Source: Phlebotomus papatasi (lineage: Eukaryota; Arthropoda; Insecta; Diptera; Psychodidae). From it: 64,000 nucleotides of DNA. Of the stretch, positions 26,801 through 37,640 are shown piece after piece. The position numbers and the translations under genes were made by a program. The first letter of the stretch is position 1; every line of letters starts with the position of its first letter. The notes under the pieces were generated by a model. It worked only from the letters and a program-made list of their open reading frames with translations. It had not been told where the DNA came from and searched no databases. The stretch is taken from positions 73,718,001 through 73,782,000 of the forward strand of contig NC_077222.1 of the NCBI RefSeq assembly GCF_024763615.1, read 5' to 3'.

Positions 26801-29800
26801 ACAGCAAAATTGTTGCGACACTTTGCCAAACAGAAAACTTTGTGATAAACCCACATTTTTTTTCTGGAAAATTCACTCAATCTGAATTTCTTCATGGCTT
26901 ATCTAAAAAGTTTCACAATAAGTAAAGGATACTTTGTAAATTCAACACAATATCCTGATTAGGGCAAAACGTAAAATATATTCTGCGCGGTATTCAAAAG
27001 ATGGTGATGAGTTTGTAACATTCTTACCATCTCGTTATGGTAATTTTACAAGTCAGAAAGGCTGTTTGCAAAGAATCATCAATATTCTTTGGAAGGTCGT
27101 AATAGAACTTTTTTTAAGACTTTGTGATTAGAATAAAATATTTTGCTGTAATTAAAAGTAATTATATGGAAAAATAATATTCACTGGTAATAATGTGCAT
27201 TAAATTAGTCTTGAACTTGTAAAAATTTAATATTGACCTAGCTAGAATATAGACATGTTATCCCCTGCAAAATAATTAAATGTTAATTAATTTTTTTTAT
27301 ATTCAAACTTCTACAGAAGAATTGACCTTCTTCATTAAAAATTGTTTAATTTTAAAATTTTATAATTATTTAGATCTTTAAGATAAAACAGAACAAAATT
27401 TAAATATGCTTTATATTCAAATTGTATCGAAGTAAAAATTTACATATTTATTGCTTAAACTTTACAAAAAGAGCCATAACAAAAATAAAATGGAATAAGG
27501 TAAGTGAACCATGTATCGGCCTTGAAAGTTTTATCGTCACCCCAAAATAAAATGATATTTTGAAAATTATTCGTCGATTGTAACGAACTATCTTTTACAA
27601 TGTGTGTTTCATTTGTAAGTAATGTAAGATATTTGGGAATAAAAAACGGGTCCCGGTCAAAATCTAAAATTCCAAAAGCCAAAATCCTGAATGCCAAAAT
27701 CTCGAAAGCCAAAATCCCGAATGCCAAAATCCCGAATTTCATCCCTTTCAGGATTCTGAACATTTGGGATTTTGGTTGCCTCCGATTACCGGCACAGAAT
27801 CGATTAAAACTGGATAGGTGACCCCCAAAACACATCTAAAAAAGTAAAAAAAAAAAAAAACGCACGACGAGTTCTCCAATAATTCCCCAAAAACGTGGTT
27901 TTGGTGGAGAAGGGGAGGTGTGTAGGAAAAATGTGGGTGTTGTCGATATTTTCCACCTGATAGCGAAATAGAGCCCAGCTGGTGTGGTGATTTCCTGTGC
28001 TTTGTAAGCAAGGCTAGAAGTCAAATACTGCAGGGTAATGAACTTGTTTGATAAGTTAACTATTCGTTTTCGGATTTTATGATCTTTATTACTGCTCGAA
28101 CTCATAGAGAGAGCTTGTCACCGACTTGCAGCCCTTGGAGCACAATCGGTTAGAGATATCGACTTCCGATTTTCGGTGACCCCCTCCTCCCCATAAATGA
28201 AGATTATCCCTAGAAGTTTTTTTTCCTTATTCTTTCATCCGGCTTCTACCTCTCCAAAATCATGTTTTTTTGGTTTTATCAAAAACGATTCCTAGATTTT
28301 TTTTTCATAGGTAATAAGGTAATAGAGGTAATAAGGTGAATATTTCGTAAATAGACACATATGACCGAAAAACATTTCAATATTGAGTTTTTAAAGGTTA
28401 AAGTTCAACCATTTTATAGGGCATATTTCTCAACCGATTTGCTTAAATTTGGATTTTTTTTTTGAAAGGACTTGGAATTCCCAATCAGGCGGCAACTGTT
28501 TCAATCAAGCACCTGGTAAGTTTCCTGAAATTTGAAGCCACTGTCTCATACTTCTACTTAAATTGAAATGGGATTTTTTTTTGCACTAGCGACCGTTACG
28601 CTAAATATCTAAAATGTGAGAAGTTTTTTCATATTATAAAATCCCTTATCGGTGGAGGGATAATATACTCAATTTCTGTTTAAATACATTTTTTATTCGG
28701 AGCTCTGTGAGCTGAGTCCGAGATCAATTTAGGAAATTGGCTTCAAATAGCTCCATATATATAAAAGTCAACATGCCAGTTTCAATCAACAATGATTCGA
28801 TAAAGTATCCGTAATATTTCTCGAACTTATTTTTTGTATTTGTCCGTATGTTTGTTACGCATTCCAAAACATTCTAAAATTCATTCTTCAGTATATATAA
28901 TCTTTCGATTTTTTCACCTCTCAAAATTTCCACCCCCCGGAGGACACTTGTCAACAAATCTTCACGTTTCAGATGATTTCTGAGAAATGTCGTCATGCTG
29001 TTTGTCCGTCTGTCCGTCCGACTGTCGCCAGCTCTAGAGGCCAAACGGTAAAAGATAGCCACTTGGGACCTTCGGAGGAGCCCCCTCTCCCATAAGTCGT
29101 ATATACGAAAATACCGTTGAATCATTCCTAATAACGGTTTTTCAAGGTCAAAGCTTAAAAAGACAATAGAGAGCTCATTTATCAAGCGAAAGGTATCATG
29201 TTTGGGCTCGTTGGAAAGGTCTTGGAATTTCCTATAAAAATAAACCGGTTCCAATCGGCTCTGAACCGGTTCATAGCTGATAAATAATTTTTATCCGTAA
29301 ATCAATTCTATTGCTTTTTAAACAATTTTGGAGAATCTTTTTGAATGATTTATGAATCGGTTCAAATCGGTTGAGAACCGGTAAATGGTAAATGATGCGA
29401 AAGTAGTTTTGAGGTTATATAGCATCTTAGTCACGAGTTCGAGCATTTCGCAAAGCCTGGGACGCTTTGCCATCCCTTTTATGGAACAATTTAATCGGCA
29501 GTAAACTTGTGTGCTACGAAAAGATAATTCACTGAGTGCTCTTTCTCCTGAATTCGAGCACTGCGCAAAGTTTGGATACCGAGAAACGGCTTATTTAGTG
29601 GGAATCTGATGGGAATTTAGTCAAATCATTATTTTGATTGCAATTACGCTAAGTCGTTTTTCAGCTTAAGTTGTAAGTTTTTCCAGCACATTACTGGTTT
29701 CCCTAATATCATTTTGATTGTTCCGAAACAAATCAAGCACAAAATCTGTATTTTTGTTCATTGTTATGATTTTTGCCTAACAAGTTCAATAGCGCGATTC

Positions 29801-32800
29801 CATTATTTTCCATAACTAATCATTCATGCATTCAATAATTGTAACCATCAATGCGCCGGAGTAATGTTTTGATGCATAAAGTAAACAAAGTACTTTTGCT
29901 TTTTAGATTACACAATAACTCTTAAGAAATATTGTAATGTTTTTTTAACGAGTCCAAAAATGCAATATTTGCTTGCTTAAAGAAAAATTAATGACTTTTT
30001 GAACTTGGCACGATAAGAAACTATACAACGCAATTCCACAGTGGAAAGCAATGTGAAAGAGTGGGTGGGTGTTTTTTTTTTGGCAATTCTGCGACAACAA
30101 TATTTCACAGTAAATGGTCTAAGAATCGATAAAAATTCAGGTTTATGGGCACAATTGAAGGAAAAAAAGAAAGAAAAAACTAATAAACTGACCTGTTCGA
30201 GGACGAGTTTGGTTCCTTTTTCGCAGAACTCCTTGAACTTCATCTTGAGAATGTACTCTAGCTTTGTCATAATGGCATCGAGATAGCGCGTGAGAATGGA
30301 CTTGGGGCAATCCTCGCTAAAGTTCACCAAAGCAGCACCGGCATGTGCTTGTACACGTGGATTGTCAACATCATCGAGGAGACTGAGAAGTCCAGGAACA
30401 ACCTGTTCGTGGAATTTCTTCTCAAACACCGGTGCAAAGTCCGTTGACATTTGTCCGATGGCATTGCAAGCAGCATAACGGACACGGGGATGGGGATCAC
30501 GTAAGTAAACGAGGACTCCATTCATGATATCCTCCAGAATGGCTTCCATTTGCTTGTGACATCCCTCGCCTACAGCCGAGATGGCCATCAGAGCACCATG
30601 ACGCTGCTTCCAATCTGGACTGTTTAGCATTGTGGGTAAACTCCCAATGATTTGCGGAAGGACAACTTTGCCCCCTAGGCCACAGGCTAGACGATCCAGT
30701 GAGGACTCAGCGATAATATTATTATCACTGTTGTCATCCTCCGAAACTTCTGACACTGACCAAGAATCATCATCCTCAAGATCTGTCATCATCTGCAATA
30801 CGAGCGGAATTAGAGCCACGATGAATTTGTCACAACGCTTCCGGACAGTTGCTGCAGCATTCTCCGACAGAGACACCATCACTTCCAATGCCATATGCCT
30901 CCAGGCATCATCAACATCCTGACTCCGGAAAACTTTCATGCACATCTCAAAGATAGCTTCAATCTGAGCTCTGAGGTATTTTGGACATGATTCCGTCAAA
31001 TCAATCAGCAATTTTATAAGTGTCTGATCCACCTGCTGTTCAATACTCTCAGCAATGATGAAGATCATCCTTGGCAGGATATCCGTGAAACTCTTCTGGA
31101 TATTCACCTCCTTCTCATGTGCCAAAATAAAAGCCCCTACAGCTCGTACAGCTTGAAAACGAATTTCTGGTGTGGCTTCGCGACTCATTGACTTGGTCAG
31201 CATTTGCTTGATCACCTCCAAATACTGACTCTGCTGATTGCCAAAGATACCCGGAACTGATGCAAATATCTGCAATGCTGCCTCATGGAGAGTTGAGTTT
31301 GTCGTGCTGGCGCACTGAAAGAGGAACGTCAGGAAGTCTGGCCACTGATTGTTGCCGTCGTCGTCAATCAAATTGCGCGCCACCTCAGCTGCCACCTCAC
31401 AGATCTTCCTACGCATGTTTGGTGATTCATCCTGCTGCACAAGCGCTACTATTTGCTGCTTTAGTTGCACCTGACAATCCGGCGGAAGCTAGAGAAAAGA
31501 CAAGAATTGAATTGTTTTGCTTAACCCATTAGGCGGCATTTATATGGGGTCTTTTGATTCGAAACTGTTTTTTCGAAATAAAAATATCTCACTGAGCTTT
31601 CTCGCCGTGTCATTTTGCCTAATCTCAGGCGCACAAAATATCGCATTGAACTCTCTCTCAGTGACAATTGCCTACCTTCTGGCGCATAAAATAGCACACT
31701 TAGCTTTCTCAGTGGAAATTGCCTACCTTCTGGCGCACAAAAATAACTCTTCGGAAGCTCAATCAGCTGTTTTGTTATTGATAAATATAAAGTGCTGTCT
31801 GTGCAGATTTTTCAAGGACATCTTTAAAAATACCTAGTGTTACAGTGAAACTGTTTAGTGAATTTAATTTTCATTTTAATAGATTGTGTCTCTATTTTTA
31901 ATAACAGTTCCACAACACAAATAAGGAGAAGATCTGTTGAGTAAAATCTCCAAAAAACGAAATATTGCTATCAAGAGAACACAAGGAGGAGTACTAAAGT
32001 ACAATGAAGGTTTTCATAAAGTCTATCTATCATGAATTATATAAAAGAAAACTAAACATTAGCTATTGTAAAGTAACTTCATTAGCAAAACGTTTTCGCA
32101 TTGTAAAGCAACTGACGATGTTTCCTTAAATTCCTGACAACATATCATAAAACTCTGCGGTGAGACGAGTTTGATATAATATCTTTTTTAATTTATTTTT
32201 CATCAACCATTAATATTTACTTGATAACCCTTTGACTTCTATTAAATTATTGCCAATACCACGTACCTCAAAGCAAGTACCTCAAGGGGAGATTTTGCAA
32301 GACTCGCCGCTGCATAGCACAGTGGGGTGCATTTATGAAATAACCTTCGTTTAAAAGCAAGCTTAAGGACGATTGGAACACCGGTGTCCCATAAAGAAAA
32401 TAATTTTTCCTGGCTACCTAAAGTAATTTCTTTCTTATGTTTGTACGTAATTGCAAAATAGAAGGTTGAAGGAATCTAGGATATTTTTTTGAAGTCTCCA
32501 GCTATTTGCTTTATAGTAAATTTTTGAGCTAAAAAATGACGAATTTTTAAATTGTCATGTTGAAAATCAATTTTAATTATTTTTTATACTTCCAGTTTTC
32601 TAAAGCAAAACCGTTCTGGAAAAGGAAACTACAATACTCAAACATAATATTTTTCGTTAGAGTGAAAATTATCACTTATTGGTATCGTCAGAAAAATTAC
32701 TTAGATTTTTGGGCTATTTTTGTCCCTATCGTTCATAGAGACAAAAAATACACCAAATCAGACTCTGTTTGCTTTTCGAGGGTTAGATGTAAGACGTTGT

Positions 32801-35800
32801 ACAAGTTTTTTTATCGGTTTCATTTTTATTACGAACTTTCGGTCAGCGAAAACTGCCTCGTCGTTAAAGGGTTAATTTATTGATACAAAAAAAAACAAGG
32901 ATTTAGGGACTTAATTAATCAAGTAATTTCTGCAAATAGATTTAAAGTAGTAGAAGTCGTCTTAATTATTTTGCTCTAAAATTACAAAAAACTCCCCCTA
33001 ACTGATATAATTATGATATTCTGAAGGTTTGTTTCCGATGTTAGGAAACATTTATCCGTTTTTCTTGCAAAAAGAAATCTAGAGGTAAAACCTGTCAAAC
33101 GTTTAGGAATATTGAGTTCGATCTTCAAAAAATCTTCGCATTCATTGACCTTTCCAGAGGAAGTTTTGATAGCACTTTGCCTTCATGGCCTTCATGCCTC
33201 AAAAATTGATTTTACTTTGTCAAAAATTAAAGGTGAGCAGTAGGGCAGTTTGGGGCAAAATGTAACAAAAACCCCAAAAACCTATTTAAAATTCACATTT
33301 TTCATTTATTTCTAAAACAGTTTTAATATAGTTTTTTTTTTAAATTTTCGAATGTGTTTGGGGGAATAATCCAATCGGTTATTTCGTTCATAAATACAGA
33401 CATCTATATGATTACTGTAAGCAAGGAAGGCACCTTGACGCGTATTTAGAGCTAAATCTTACTTAGAAGATAAATCGGTGCTCCTGGACAATCATAATCC
33501 TGGACAAATTACTTCAGATCTATGTCCAAGAAGGTGTCCCTTCGACAAATTCCCGAATTTTACTGTGTCCTCAACTGGAGTAGTAGGTAATCATAGACAG
33601 ATCATAGGTTTGATTACTGAGGAAAGCGCTTTGAAACGCCGAAAACTTTGGCAAAGAATTTTCCTGTTCTGGAAGGATTACACCCCCAGTCGCATCCGGA
33701 GAGAGTTCATAGTGTGTTACCTATATGAAACTTATGATCTAAACACTTTTTTACAGTTAATTTTTTAAGGTCAAAAGTTAATTTAATGAAGTTTAATTTT
33801 TTTTTTCGAAAGATTCTAAAGTTTTTAATTCCACTCCAAAAAAGCCTTTGCCGGGTTTCAGAATGGTCGAGCCCCGTATGCATAGATCTACCTCTTCTAA
33901 ATAACAAGAAATTTTAGTAATTTCTCAAAATGCAATGAATAATTTTCCCTAAATATCTAATCTTATTATTATTATTATTGTGTATTGAGGTGGTCAGAAA
34001 AACACTTTTAGACCTTGCTACTGGTCAGTCTATTGTTCTATTTTTGTGTACCAAATGCTGAATAAAGTACATAAATCTATAAACACTATCGGAAATTTCA
34101 CTCGTGCTGATATTTATCCTCTTTAAGAGGAAGCCAAAAGCCAAAAGTATACTATCCGACAAATAGGCCTTAGTGTTCTTTCTTAACTGTGTATTTTGTT
34201 GAGATTTAAAATCACTACTTGCAGCTGTCTATATTCAAGAACTAGTTTTATTTAATATATTTATTTTATTTAATTAATTTATTTATTTTATATTTACAGT
34301 CACAATGTGTGCTATTGAGATAATCCTTTGAAAGCACAGAAACGGTTTAAACAAACAATTGAAGAAAAAGATAGCGTCAACCGCCGTCTTAGCGTTGGTG
34401 ACTAATACAGGCTTCGGACCCTTGTTCGGACCTAAGGCTTAACTATCTGGTTTAACTCCTCTAATTCCTCATCAAGCATGATTTTTTAGGAAATTGTTAT
34501 TTAGAATTGAATATTAAGGGCAAATTAGAATTTCAAAAATCAATAAAATTGCTTGTTATTAAGATTTTTGAGAGCTTCGGGAACTGTGCTAAACCTCCAG
34601 TCTGAAGCCGGCATAACCTTCAGAGCAAAACGGTGGTATCGGTGGTATCTATTGAGTTTAAGTATTGTGCAAGGCTAGAATTTCATGCCATTAAGCTTTT
34701 TATTTCCCAATTATATTTTTCATACGGATTCGTTGAAACGTTGGGGACTTTAAAGAAGGTTGATGTGGGATCTATAGCCTCGGTGCTAAAACATTAAAAT
34801 CGGCAGCATCTTCAATCTTAGGAGTAATCGAATTTTGAATTTTTCAGCTTTCCGCATTTTGCTACATTCTCGTAAAATTCATTTTTTAAAAATCTCAACT
34901 CGGAAAAGCTCTCGATTTCGATTACTCTAGTTTTAAATTTGAAGCTGTAAGATTGAAATCTACGTGGCTCTTTGGGAATGCTCCAATGCCAAAATTAAAG
35001 CAATAACTCAATGAACTGTCTTCTGAGTTCAGGTTTGCTCTTTTTCCTTGATAAACCTTGCTTATCAGATCACCCAATTGATTTAACACACTAAGACGCT
35101 CTGTGAATTTTTTAAATCAATTCGGGGAAGAAGTTTTGGGATAATTCCAAATATTATTTTTAAAAAAACTACAAATATTTGTACACAACTGAGTGCTTAT
35201 CTTTAATAATAAATTATAAGATAAATTTAATAATTGTTTTAGATATAACTCATGAATAATCGGTTGTTAATTTAATATGAATATGATTTAAGATGCAATT
35301 AAAGAAAATTACATAATTTCTATTTGAATCTTGAATAAAAATTAATAATTAAAAAAATAAATTACTGAAGATGGGAATTTTAAAGATTATTTTAATTGAG
35401 ATTGAGATAATTCTTGCTAGTTTTTCTCGTTCAGGCTAGTCAATGGTATTTGGCTTGTACTCACCATAGGATAAAACTCCTGGAATTCTGATGATAGGAG
35501 TCGTCTTAGGACAACAGCTGCCATCAACCGAGCTTCCTCTGCCAGGGTCGTGGTGGAGATGGCCATAAGGAGATGTGAGATTTTATCTCCGATTGGCATG
35601 TTGTTGTAAGCCTCCTGGAATACCCCAAAAATAACCCAAATTTAGTATCCTCTCCTGAGCATTTTGGAGGGAAAATGTCCGGATGACGCGGTTCCGGATG
35701 TCACGAACAAAAAATATGCTCCACTCCCGGACACATCACTTCCCGTCACACTGCCTGCAGTCTGCGTGATATTGAGGCCGCGTGAGTCACCCGGAGGAAT

Positions 35801-36068
35801 CATTGAGATTTGCAACGTTTTGGGATTGTGTGATATGACGACGCTTTGCAAATCTCAAAGCACCCCGAAAGCACGTTGTTTGTTGTCGCACATTTTTTAC
35901 GCACTTTTCACACCGTATATCCTCCGCGACTCTACCTAAAACCCATTGTATCCCACACGGGCGCTTCTAAACTCGCGATTTACATACCTCAGCCTGTTGT
36001 CGGACGTCATTGTCCACGGATAAAAGGGAATTCAGGATTTGGTGAAACTGCACTTGGTCGCCAGCCAT
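17521..36068 (-). CDS. IPO5: Importin-5 / karyopherin beta-3 (RanBP5), complete gene
   Basis: Nuclear import receptor of the importin-beta superfamily; in known family members it binds cargo such as ribosomal proteins and histones and releases it on RanGTP in the nucleus. Seven coding exons on the minus strand join in frame: 36068-35988, 35614-35465, 31488-30193, 26748-26179, 24918-24348, 21757-21445, 17842-17521. Total is 3,303 nt, 1,100 aa, close to the fly and human lengths (about 1,100). Visible features are an N-terminal importin-beta-like stretch (DNDVRQQAE, EAYNNM), HEAT-type repeats throughout, an acidic loop near residues 313-330 (DLEDDDSW then EDDNSDNN), and C-terminal family motifs DRQWGLCIFDD and EVRQAAAYG. 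The start is fixed by an in-frame TAG at 36153-36155 with no Met between it and the chosen ATG. Introns range from 373 bp to about 4 kb and hold transposons. No frameshift or internal stop was seen. Karybeta3 is the fly name. Confidence 0.96.
18159..18546. mobile_element. Three tandem copies of a palindromic MITE (CAGCGCACAATAAC)
   Basis: Units at about 18159-18292, 18303-18447 and 18458-18546 (the last right-truncated), separated by CATAATGCCC. Each unit is nearly a full inverted repeat, with ends CAGCGCACAATAACTTTTGT and centre AGATCTAGATCT. A fourth copy lies at 37490-37640. Confidence 0.8.
19018..19270. mobile_element. MITE, CACTGAG termini, copy 2 (inverted)
   Basis: Ends CACTGAGAAAAA and TTTTTCTCAGTG, TA-flanked. 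The interior is the reverse complement of 1287-1540. Lies in importin-5 intron 6. Confidence 0.8.
19793..19932. mobile_element. Short TTAA-type MITE, CCCCTTAAGAACG termini
   Basis: The right end CGTCCTTAAAGGG is followed by TTAA; on the left the target has decayed to CTAA. It holds the palindrome GGGTCACCGGTGACCC near 19810. Related to the longer elements at 32359-32871 and 62476-62984. Confidence 0.65.
20180..20765. repeat. Old dispersed repeat, interrupted by a TA-type MITE
   Basis: Shares, in inverted orientation, TTTGAGGCGAAATATAAATT, ATCTTATCAGGCATA, GTAAAAAACATAT and TGCATCCTTTCTTT blocks with about 8650-9096. A weaker relative is at about 43325-43480. Its continuity is broken by the MITE at 20333-20617. 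Confidence 0.7.
20333..20617. mobile_element. MITE nested in an older repeat, GGGAAAAGTGCCCATGA end
   Basis: Left GGGAAAAGTGCCCATGATTT and reversed right GGGGAAATCGCCCATGCTTT, TA-flanked. The interior is strongly self-complementary around AAGCTTTATAAGG. A related left end is at 49525 (GGGGAAAGCGCCCATGCTTT) without a clear right end. Confidence 0.8.
21445..21757 (-). CDS. IPO5: Importin-5 coding exon 6 (residues 890-993)
   Basis: The acceptor attgcag precedes AG, which with the G from exon 5 gives E then FTGPMCAEYQHFF. The exon ends in a split Trp codon (TG) before gtgagta. It holds the HEAT-repeat motif EVRQAAAYGCGVIGQ and STENAISAITKILKY. Confidence 0.94.
22230..23088. mobile_element. 859-bp TA-type element with possible psq remnant
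   Basis: Left GGGTAAATGTCCTAATTCAA and reversed right GGGTAAATTAAGCTAATTCA, TA-flanked, inside importin-5 intron 5. A minus-strand frame (22717-22448, 89 codons) contains TQEQLNKVLEAFRRGFS, which resembles the first helices of a pogo-type psq domain; the rest is not recognisable. Confidence 0.65.
24348..24918 (-). CDS. IPO5: Importin-5 coding exon 5 (residues 700-889)
   Basis: The acceptor ttgcag precedes VVRLMVPMLKFYFHDG and the donor gtgagtc follows DDLIG plus one base. The length is 571 nt, giving a phase-1 junction that closes correctly with the next exon. It contains an acidic, lysine-rich linker (KAEKRAQARKEEDYDDG) and the family motif DRQWGLCIFDD. Confidence 0.95.
24974..26040. mobile_element. 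Pogo/Tigger-like non-autonomous element, copy 2
   Basis: Inside importin-5 intron 4. Ends GGGTAAGGGCTCATAATTTT and reversed GGGGAAAGGCTCATAATTTT, TA-flanked. The minus strand at 25500-25240 keeps a longer open stretch than copy 1, including YERNVAKNALKGSRKGQGMS and SARTW, and shares with copy 1 a TAG after GHPxEAD. Confidence 0.82.
26179..26748 (-). CDS. IPO5: Importin-5 coding exon 4 (residues 510-699)
   Basis: The acceptor gataacag precedes VVTTIASVADTAGKEF and the donor gtaatt follows DFADYAEE; 570 nt, phase 0 at both ends. It includes KTIECVSLIGLAVG and the QDIESDADWQF region typical of importin-5. Confidence 0.95.
27655..27775. repeat. Minisatellite, CCAAAATCCCGAATG unit
   Basis: About seven imperfect units of GCCAAAATCCCGAAT in importin-5 intron 3, the reverse complement of the 14165-14450 unit. 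Confidence 0.75.
28095..29260. repeat. Composite dispersed repeat (ACGGTAAGAGATA / GGTGACCCCC family)
   Basis: Two diverged units at about 28095-28500 and 28980-29260 share the block order seen at 36680-37470: GCTCGAACTC, then a GGTTAGAGATATCGACTTCC-like core, then a C-rich stretch. The second includes GTCCGTCTGTCCGTCC. Confidence 0.55.
30193..31488 (-). CDS. IPO5: Importin-5 coding exon 3 (residues 78-509)
   Basis: The longest exon, 1,296 nt. The acceptor tttctctag precedes LPPDCQVQLKQQ and the donor gtcagt follows KLVLEQ. It carries most N-terminal and central HEAT repeats, the acidic loop (residues about 313-330), and conserved stretches such as DPHPRVRYAACNAIGQM and HAGAALVNF. Reading past the donor gives an unrelated 64-residue tail, which is intron. 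Confidence 0.95.
31523..31760. repeat. TTAACCCATTAGGCGGC end with a short internal tandem repeat
   Basis: Starts 35 nt into importin-5 intron 2 with a TTAACCC-type end, suggesting one end of a TTAA-class element; no right end was found. Two or three imperfect repeats of about 52 bp (CAATTGCCTACCTTCTGGCG) follow. Confidence 0.45.
32359..32871. mobile_element. TTAA-type non-autonomous element, copy 1
   Basis: Very similar over about 500 bp to 62476-62984 in inverted orientation, starting GGACGATTGGAACACCGGTG. The right end is followed by a clean TTAA (32872-32875); the left end is decayed. A 108-codon frame in it has no recognisable domain. Confidence 0.75.
34407..34614. mobile_element. MITE with GCCGGCTTCAGAC-type termini
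   Basis: Left ACAGGCTTCGGACC and reversed right ATGCCGGCTTCAGACTGGAG. In importin-5 intron 2. Copies at 10771-10963 and 41435-41640. Confidence 0.65.
35465..35614 (-). CDS. IPO5: Importin-5 coding exon 2 (residues 28-77)
   Basis: The acceptor ttccag precedes EAYNNMPIGDK and the donor is gtgagta after EFYPM. The length is 150 nt, phase 0 at both ends. It includes the conserved AEEARLMAAVVLRRLL helix of the first HEAT repeats. Confidence 0.93.
35988..36068 (-). CDS. IPO5: Importin-5 coding exon 1 (residues 1-27)
   Basis: Begins with ATG in the context aacaATGG and ends at GAG followed by a gtatgt donor. It encodes MAGDQVQFHQILN and ends in DNDVRQQAE, the conserved N-terminus of the family. 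The 5' UTR extends upstream for an unknown length. Confidence 0.93.
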
Positions 36069-36311
36069 TGTTTCGCCTTTTGAAAGAAATGTCAAAATCT
36101 TTACAGGGTCATTAGGCCACAACAGGCGTCTGCGGAATTGTCTGAAGGTCGACTACAGACATCCATGGACAGCATTCAATACCAAAAAGGAATTTAAAGG
36201 ATTAGCAAAAATACGTATGGCCAAGCGACAAAACTACTTAGATATTTCGTTTATTTATCGAGGAAATACAGGATATTAATTGGTATACTTTTTTTAATTA
36301 AAAAATCTTAC

Positions 36312-36530
36312 CGATTTGTTAATAAATTTCCACAGACATGTCCATGGATATGTGATAGGGAACTTGGACTCCTTTGTGATAACAGCGCTCGCAGTGTTAT
36401 TTTTCAATCTCAATTTAGCAAAGACACTTAAGCTTTCGCTGTTTCTATGTTCCGCTCCATCTAATAGTGGAGATTGGAAGTTATTTAAATTTAAATCTGT
36501 TAAATAAATTTGATTTTCCAGCATATCCAT
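36312..36530 (-). CDS. Candidate short exon upstream of importin-5 (unrecognised protein)
   Basis: A 219-nt open stretch with ttttacag directly before an ATG and a gtaagatt donor after TCG, so it is exactly 73 codons in phase 0. The protein begins MDMLENQIYLTDLNL and contains KFPITYPWTCLWKF. I do not recognise it. A possible next exon begins at 36233 (acceptor aagtag, weak pyrimidine tract), reads FCRLAIRIFANPL and stops at TAG 36153-36155, only 84 nt before the importin-5 ATG. This could be a small gene packed against importin-5, the upstream cistron of a shared transcript, or chance. Splice-site quality at one end is good, but homology is unknown. Confidence 0.3.
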
Positions 36531-36679
36531 CTGTAAAATTGAAATTTAAAATAATTTTTTTATTTGCGTTTTTAAAAAAATCTCAATTGGAAGCCTTGAT
36601 GGAGCTCACTTAAATAAAATTAAATTTTAATAGAGGGAAATTAGAGAACTGAAGATGCGCTATCCCGTGCCACCCATTT

Positions 36680-37470
36680 TAATTGCTCGAACTCCAAGGG
36701 AGAGCATTTTCCACAATCGACTTTTTTCAACTTTTCACCATCCTAACTGCCAAACGGTAAGAGATATTGACTTCCGGTCTTCGGTGACCCCCCTACAAGT
36801 CAACTTTCTCTATCGAACTAACTTACCCAAATTACCACCCACCCCTTCTAACCCCTCCAAAAACATGGATTTTTTACTTTGCAAAAAATTAGCCCTGACG
36901 ATTTCGTTCATTTTTGGATATGTTTCGGAGGTAATCCAGCTGAACATTTCGTCCTTGACACCTATTACCGGAAAAATCGCCATCTTGAATTATTCAAAAT
37001 CAAAGGTCAACTACCCTGGAGGGCATAATTTTTAACGAATTTGGATAAATTTGGAGATTTTTGAAAGATCTTTTAATTATTCTGAACCCGACTGCATCGG
37101 TCACAATCGGTGATGGATCGGAAAAGGAACGGAAATAGATTAATTTTGAAAATACTGTTTTTCGCACTTTTTCAGTCTTTTGACCTATATAAAATTCAAA
37201 CGGTAAGAAATATCAACTTCCTGTCTTCGGTGACCCCCCTCAAATGACATTATCTCGAAAGTAATCACTTTAGTTTTCCCCCTCCCCTTTCATGCGCTTC
37301 CCATCCCCCAAAAATAGGTAAAAAATTAGGTTTTTCTAATTTTGCAAAAAATTTCCCTGACGATTTCCTTCATTTTTGGATATGTTTTGGAGGTAATTCA
37401 GCTGAATATTTCGTCCTTATCCTTAGAAAAGCCTTATCAAAAGCCTAATTTTCACCAGTTTTGAGAAATT
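36680..37470. repeat. Two tandem units of a dispersed repeat (about 450-bp period)
   Basis: Both units contain CAAACGGTAAGA, then CTTC(C)xGTCTTCGGTGACCCCCC, a C-rich stretch, and CTGACGATTTC followed by TTCATTTTTGGATATGTTT. A GAACCCGACTGCATCGGTCA block separates the units. No coding potential recognised. Confidence 0.65.
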
Positions 37471-37489
37471 TATTAATTAAAAGGTTAAT

Positions 37490-37640
37490 GCTCAACGCAC
37501 AATAACTTTTGTTTAGTAATGTTTTTGACATGTTTTTGACATTTCAATGAGAGTGAGTGAGATCTAGATCTAATCATCTCGCTCATACTCATGGAAAATT
37601 TTGAAAATATGTTTACAAATAAAAGTTATTGTGCGCTGAT
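37490..37640. mobile_element. Palindromic MITE (CAACGCACAATAAC), fourth copy
   Basis: Same element as the tandem trio at 18159-18546: CGCACAATAACTTTTGTTTA at the left, AGTTATTGTGCGCTGA at the right, GATCTAGATCT in the middle. Confidence 0.78.

Noticed and set aside
27455..28105. Overlapping open frames on both strands in importin-5 intron 3
   Set aside because: They arise from the CCAAAATCCCGAATG minisatellite and low-complexity flanks.
29977..30192. C-terminal extension of the importin-5 exon 3 frame
   Set aside because: It lies beyond a good gtcagt donor and encodes unrelated sequence; the next exon restores the family match.
32557..32883. 108-codon open frame as a gene
   Set aside because: It lies almost entirely inside a TTAA-type repeat that has a second copy at 62476-62984 and has no domain.
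17521..36068. Importin-5 as a pseudogene because it is split into separate open frames
   Set aside because: All seven pieces have consensus splice sites and matching phases and sum to the usual family length.
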